From: JACDQM01 sp044373315
Lineage (GTDB): Bacteria > Pseudomonadota > Gammaproteobacteria > Burkholderiales > Burkholderiaceae_C
Direction of reading: 5' to 3'
Length of the DNA: 5,463 bases
Assembly (NCBI RefSeq): GCF_044373315.1
Contig: NZ_JBILQK010000153.1
Span: 1-5,463, forward strand
Shown here: positions 5,098 through 5,463 of the stretch, one piece after another
How the letters are laid out: the number at the start of each line of letters is the position of its first letter
Numbering within the stretch: the first letter of the stretch is position 1
Program-made: the position numbers and the translations under genes
Notes under the pieces: model-generated
Seen by the model: the letters and a program-made list of their open reading frames with translations, nothing else
Database searches by the model: none
What the model was told of the DNA's origin: nothing

Positions 5098-5463
5098 ATG
5101 GACCGACTGACGGCAATGCGCGTGTTTGTGGAGGTGGCCAGCCGGGGCAGCTTCAGCGAGGCGGCAGACCGGCTGGAGATGTCGCGGGCGATGGTCACGC
5201 GCTATGTGGGCGCGCTGGAGCAGTGGCTGGGCGCACGCCTGCTGCAGCGCAGCACCCGCAGCCTGACGCTGACCGATGCGGGCGAACACTGCCTGCGCCG
5301 CAGCCAGCAGATGCTGGCCCTGATGGCGGATGTGGTGGAAGAAACCACCGCGCGGCATGAGGGCCAGCTGCGCGGGCAGCTGCGCATCACCTGCAGCGTG
5401 TCGTTCGCCTTTGCGCAGCTGGCCGCGGCGGTAGTGGATTTCCTCGCGCTACACCCGCAGCTG
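5098..5463 (+). CDS. LysR-type transcriptional regulator, N-terminal part (cut by window end)
   Basis: The 122 codons in view contain a complete LysR winged helix-turn-helix. MDRLTAMRVFVEVASRGSF is followed by EAADRLEMSRAMVTRYVGALE (helices about 19-42, recognition helix about 29-41). The wing LGARLLQRSTRSLTLTDAG (about 44-62), the long linker helix (about 65-92) and the start of the effector domain, GQLRITCSVSFA (about 93-104), come next. The R-S-T-R-S-L-T-L-T-D-A-G wing is typical of the CrgA-like LysR group. The protein should continue for roughly 180 residues past the window. ATG at 5098 is chosen because the family's usual M-D-R-L start matches; GTG at 5095 is directly adjacent. The ribosome binding site (GAGCAGG) is modest. 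The divergent arrangement makes it the likely regulator of the MBL/DsbA operon; its effector is unknown. Confidence 0.93.
   Translation, partial: MDRLTAMRVFVEVASRGSFSEAADRLEMSRAMVTRYVGALEQWLGARLLQRSTRSLTLTDAGEHCLRRSQQMLALMADVVEETTARHEGQLRGQLRITCSVSFAFAQLAAAVVDFLALHPQL

Overview
The window is high-GC DNA with strong G/C preference at third codon positions in its right two thirds. It has small, tightly packed genes, C-rich leaders before start codons and a CrgA/DsbA/metallo-beta-lactamase-type gene neighbourhood. This suggests a betaproteobacterium, probably Burkholderiales (the Roseateles/Rubrivivax/Comamonas side). That placement is inferred from composition and protein style only; no rRNA or other marker is present. 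No tRNA, rRNA, CRISPR array, transposase or integrase gene was seen.

Left third (1-2002): a loosely packed run of small genes with roomy intergenic spaces, looking like accessory DNA. It holds an unrecognised soluble protein (13-480, possibly incomplete at its 5' end), a two-helix small membrane protein (675-899), a DUF1801-type protein (1039-1401) followed by a probable intrinsic terminator, and a small acidic protein on the opposite strand (1521-1790). Codon use in the first gene is clearly less biased than in the genes after 2000. The stop codon of the first gene sits in an integron-like RYYYAAC box. That box opens an 84-base imperfect hairpin ending in a near-consensus partner box, so it may be a decayed attC site. 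A degenerate 16-base motif recurs in three consecutive gene gaps, and an exact 14-base repeat occurs at 564 and 1925.

Middle (2003-3063): two membrane-protein genes on the plus strand, a four-helix protein of unknown function and a DUF2306-type multi-helix protein. Their ends probably overlap by four bases, so they are likely translationally coupled.

Right third (3088-5463): a three-gene minus-strand operon. In transcription order it encodes an exported metallo-beta-lactamase-fold protein that lacks most of the family's metal ligands, a cytoplasmic DsbA/FrnE-like thioredoxin-fold protein with a CGWC motif, and an 87-residue helical conserved protein. A LysR-type regulator, cut by the window end, is transcribed divergently. 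The 131-base space between it and the operon contains the inverted repeat TGAAAC-N8-GTTTCA, which overlaps plausible promoters for both directions. The simplest reading is a LysR-controlled operon of redox or detoxification character, but the substrate cannot be told from the sequence.

The points most worth following up are the attC-like structure and recurring gap motif on the left, and the metal-ligand-poor MBL protein with its DsbA partner on the right.
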